Assembly: GCA_025362155.1 (NCBI GenBank)
Contig: JANYHX010000120.1
Location: 1 to 9,121, forward strand
From: Gallionella sp.
GTDB lineage: Bacteria; Pseudomonadota; Gammaproteobacteria; Burkholderiales; Gallionellaceae
DNA length: 9,121 nt
Direction of reading: 5' to 3'
Shown in pieces: positions 7,193-9,121 of the stretch. Under the pieces are notes generated by a model. It had not been told where the DNA came from. It worked only from the letters and a program-made list of their open reading frames with translations, and searched no databases. The translations under genes were made by a program, and so were the position numbers. Position 1 is the stretch's first letter. Each line of letters opens with the position of its first letter.

Positions 7193-7216
7193 TTTTCTGT
7201 GCGCTAGCGCAGAAAA
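7193..7216. promoter_or_regulatory. Near-perfect 24-bp palindrome in the copA/deacetylase divergent region
   Basis: A perfect 10-bp palindrome GCGCTAGCGC (7201-7210) is flanked by complementary arms TTTTCT (7193-7198) and AGAAAA (7211-7216). The left side has two extra bases (GT). It lies 19 bp before the deacetylase ATG and about 105 bp upstream of copA. It could be an operator for a dimeric regulator or an mRNA hairpin; no T-run makes it a terminator. An AT-rich TATATT (7222-7227) follows and would give an almost leaderless deacetylase mRNA if used as a -10 box. Confidence 0.4.
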
Positions 7217-7235
7217 TTATTTATATTCTGATGCC

Positions 7236-8174
7236 ATGACCCTGCCAACTGCCTACATTACTCACCCGCTCTGCCTCAAGCACGACATGGGCAGCTATCA
7301 TCCTGAGTCTCCTGCCCGCATTCAAGCCATTGAGGATCAATTGGTCGCCTCCGGCCTGCTGAATCACCTGCAACACCATGAAGCGCCGGAAGCAACGCAC
7401 GAGCAATTATTACGCGCACATACGGGGGACTACATCGACTTCATCTCATCTGCCGCGCCCCGTCTAGGCATCGTGGAACTGGATGCCGACACCTCGATGA
7501 ATCCGTTCAGCTACCTGGCGGCGTTGCGAGCGGCGGGCGCAGTGGTGTTGGGCGTGGATATGGTGATGGAGAAAAAAGCCGCGAACGTCTTTTGCAACAT
7601 CCGTCCGCCCGGACATCATGCCGCGCGTGCACAGGCGATGGGTTTCTGCATCTTCAACAATATCGCGGTCGGCGCGGCACATGCGCTGGCACAGCATGGA
7701 TTGAAGCGCGTCGCGATTGTGGATTTTGATGTGCATCATGGTAATGGCACCGAGCATATTTTTCACGATAACCCGCGTGTGATGCTGTGCTCCACTTTTC
7801 AGCATCCGTTCTACCCTTATGTGGGCACGAACAGTGGCAATGACCATATCATCAATGTGCCGCTATCCGCCGGAACAGATGGGAGCGCCTTCCGCGCCGC
7901 CGTTACACAATACTGGCTGCCTGCGCTGGAACGCTTTCAACCTGAATTGCTGCTAGTCTCGGCGGGCTTCGATGCGCACCGCGATGATGAGATGGCGATG
8001 CTCAATCTCACAGAATCAGACTATGCTTGGGTGACAGAGGAAATAAAACGAGTTGCGGAAAAGTACGCACAGAGCCGCATTGTGTCCGCGCTGGAAGGCG
8101 GCTACAACCTCCATGCGCTGGGACGCAGCGCGCTCGCGCATATCAAGGTGCTCAGCGGATTAGCTATGCTATAG
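7236..8174 (+). CDS. Histone deacetylase family protein (class II HDAC / acetoin utilisation-like amidohydrolase)
   Basis: This Zn2+-dependent deacetylase has 312 aa. The catalytic His pair is in RPPGHHAARAQAMGF (H127, H128). Metal ligands are D165 and H167 in VDFDVHHGNGTEHIF and D246 in SAGFDAHRDD. The transition-state Tyr290 is in ALEGGYN. Bacterial members remove acetyl groups from polyamines, small molecules or lysines; the substrate is not evident here. The frame is open 32 codons further upstream from a GTG at 7140, but that peptide is a proline-rich stretch unlike the family. The ATG at 7236 gives the usual opening (TAYITHPLCLKHDMGSYHPESPARI). No Shine-Dalgarno is visible before it. 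It is divergent from copA, separated by 147 bp, and no acetoin or polyamine gene is nearby. Confidence 0.9.
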   Translation: MTLPTAYITHPLCLKHDMGSYHPESPARIQAIEDQLVASGLLNHLQHHEAPEATHEQLLRAHTGDYIDFISSAAPRLGIVELDADTSMNPFSYLAALRAAGAVVLGVDMVMEKKAANVFCNIRPPGHHAARAQAMGFCIFNNIAVGAAHALAQHGLKRVAIVDFDVHHGNGTEHIFHDNPRVMLCSTFQHPFYPYVGTNSGNDHIINVPLSAGTDGSAFRAAVTQYWLPALERFQPELLLVSAGFDAHRDDEMAMLNLTESDYAWVTEEIKRVAEKYAQSRIVSALEGGYNLHALGRSALAHIKVLSGLAML

Positions 8175-8339
8175 CAATTATATACACCTGCAAGCTGACG
8201 CGCTGTCTCGCCGCCCTCCCCTCAGCCTATCCCTCACACCAAGTCCTCTTGAAGCAGCGCTGTGTTGATCACTATGACCGCTTCAGCGCCTTCGGCAGCA
8301 ACAAAATCAGCAACCAAATATTAAGCTCAGTTTTTTGCC
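8175..8339. other. Intergenic gap between convergent genes, no feature recognised
   Basis: The deacetylase gene and the minus-strand exported-protein gene converge on this 165-bp stretch. A T6 run (8330-8335) is present on the plus strand but no convincing stem precedes it. The minus strand has a GTTGCTG-ATTTT-GTTGCTG direct repeat. I see no clear bidirectional terminator and no credible small gene. Confidence 0.5.
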
Positions 8340-8798
8340 TTACTTCTTGGCTGAACTGGAATAATTGGCGCGTATCGTCTTCAATACGTCCTTCAGTTTT
8401 TGAAAGTTCGCCTCCGTGGCAACCTTGTCTTTGGCGTCGCCGGCGGTGTCCAACCGAGCAGCCAGCGTGGCAACAAACTTAGTATTAGCTTTGATTTGGG
8501 TCAGCTTCTCCGTTGGCATATTTCCCGAACGGCTCGACAATCCCGCGACCAAATCTCGTATAGCAAAGGCGTGAAGATGGACGTCATCGAGCTTGCCGGC
8601 TTGGATCACTGCGGCTAATTGTTCGGTTTTTTCATTGATGGACTGCCAAATGGCCTCGCTGGTTGCCGGGATGGTGGTTGCGGCCTCGGTTTTTTCTGCC
8701 GCATGCGCGAGTAGCGGATTAAATAGTGCGCTGCCCGCCAAGAGCATTGCAAGCAGCATGTTCCGAGATTTAACGGTTTCCATGAATTGGGTCTTCAT
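8340..8798 (-). CDS. Small exported (periplasmic) protein coupled to a heavy-metal RND pump
   Basis: This 152-aa protein has a signal peptide: basic start (K10, R12), hydrophobic core MLLAMLLAGSALF (14-26) and an AHA|AE cleavage site after residue 33. The mature part of about 119 aa appears wholly helical, has no cysteine, and contains a His-x-His pair (H74, H76) in DDVHLHAFAIRDLVAGL. A second block follows with KFVATLAARLDTAGDAKDKVATEANF. The size and helical make-up would suit a four-helix bundle. The start at 8798 overlaps the upstream RND stop codon (ATGA), with AGGAG eight bases before it inside the RND gene, so translation is probably coupled. Its role is unproven; a periplasmic accessory to metal efflux is inferred from position. 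I recognise the sequence style as that of unnamed proteins near efflux operons but no defined function. Confidence 0.82.
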   Translation of the reverse strand: MKTQFMETVKSRNMLLAMLLAGSALFNPLLAHAAEKTEAATTIPATSEAIWQSINEKTEQLAAVIQAGKLDDVHLHAFAIRDLVAGLSSRSGNMPTEKLTQIKANTKFVATLAARLDTAGDAKDKVATEANFQKLKDVLKTIRANYSSSAKK

Positions 8799-9121
8799 AA
8801 TGTGTTCTCCTTTGGGTTGAGTTGCGGACTAAGCTTGCCTTGGCGCCTTTCCCGCCAGTGTTCGATGCGGTTGTAAACCGTCGGCACCACGATCATGTTC
8901 AGGAAAGTGGATGTCACCAGACCGCCCAGCACCACCTGCGCCAGCGGTTGCTCCAGCTCCTTGCCGACTGGCGAGCCCAACAATAGCGGGATCAGCCCTA
9001 ATGCCGCAGTGGCTGCCGTCATCAGGACAGGCACCAGGCGGTCGAGGGTGCCTTGCACCACGACCTCCTGCAAAGGTTTGCCTTCTTTGCGCAGTTGGTT
9101 GTAATGGGTGACCAGGATGAT
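8795..9121 (-). CDS. Heavy-metal efflux RND transporter (CusA/CzcA family), C-terminal fragment
   Basis: The last 108 codons of a large inner-membrane RND pump are present; the rest lies beyond the right edge. The fragment opens with ILVTHYNQLRKEGKPL. It then has RLVPVLMTAATAALGLIPLLLG and PLAQVVLGGLVTSTFLNMIVVPTVYNR, the standard closing two membrane helices of the heavy-metal-efflux (HME) RND family. These pumps work with a membrane-fusion protein and an outer-membrane channel to expel Cu(+)/Ag(+) or Zn2+/Co2+/Cd2+. The metal cannot be assigned from this part. A polar tail (HWRERRQGKLSPQLNPKENTL) ends the protein. The stop codon overlaps the start of the small exported protein gene. Confidence 0.92.
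   Translation of the reverse strand: MILVTHYNQLRKEGKPLQEVVVQGTLDRLVPVLMTAATAALGLIPLLLGSPVGKELEQPLAQVVLGGLVTSTFLNMIVVPTVYNRIEHWRERRQGKLSPQLNPKENTL

Noticed and set aside
7140..7235. GTG start adding 32 residues to the deacetylase
   Set aside because: A GAGG lies before it, but the extra proline-rich peptide does not match the family, whose N-terminus begins right after the ATG at 7236.
7089..7235. CueR-type operator for copA
   Set aside because: No ACCTTGCC-type dyad with a long 19-20-bp promoter spacer was found in the divergent region.
8272..8470. Minus-strand open frame overlapping the end of the small exported protein, with a hydrophobic tail reading LNIWLLILLLPKALKRS
   Set aside because: No ATG, GTG or TTG start with a ribosome-binding site precedes the tail, and the upper part lies within the real gene in another frame.
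8027..8482. 151-aa plus-strand open frame spanning the end of the deacetylase gene and the following gap
   Set aside because: It overlaps the deacetylase in another frame and the exported-protein gene on the other strand, and it resembles no protein I know.

Overview
The window looks like chromosomal DNA of a betaproteobacterium, perhaps an iron- or sulfur-cycling Nitrosomonadales/Gallionellaceae-like lineage. This placement is inferred from the style of the PII, GreB and RlmJ proteins and the heavy-metal genes. There is no rRNA or other taxonomic marker, so it is tentative. No tRNA, rRNA, CRISPR array, insertion-sequence transposase or phage gene is visible.

Left part (1-2054, all minus strand) is housekeeping: the first codons of an Fe-S type uracil-DNA glycosylase, the 23S rRNA methyltransferase rlmJ, the nitrogen-signalling PII protein glnB, and the transcript-cleavage factor greB. 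Middle part (2235-4598, all plus strand) is an accessory-looking island of small genes: an AbrB-type antitoxin and PIN toxin pair (vapBC-like, 4-bp overlap) with a candidate operator, a small four-helix membrane protein (DUF3147/GlpM-like), a stand-alone retropepsin-like aspartic protease, a cluster of palindromic REP-like repeats, and a 207-aa membrane-anchored protein of unknown function.

Right part (4668-9121) concerns metal homeostasis. A Cu(+)-type P1B ATPase (copA-like) on the minus strand has an N-terminus built from a YHS domain and two short Cys-rich heavy-metal-binding modules. It faces a divergent histone-deacetylase-family (acetoin utilisation/acetylpolyamine amidohydrolase-like) gene. 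At the right edge lie the C-terminus of a heavy-metal-efflux RND pump (CusA/CzcA family) and a translationally coupled small exported protein. A plausible reading is that CopA moves Cu(+) out of the cytoplasm and the RND pump clears the periplasm, with the small protein as an uncharacterised periplasmic partner. The deacetylase has no obvious link to metals.

Most of the window is recognisable. The least explained items are the 207-aa protein with its palindrome-rich leader, the stand-alone retropepsin, and the RND-coupled periplasmic protein. None amounts to clear proof of a new system from sequence alone.
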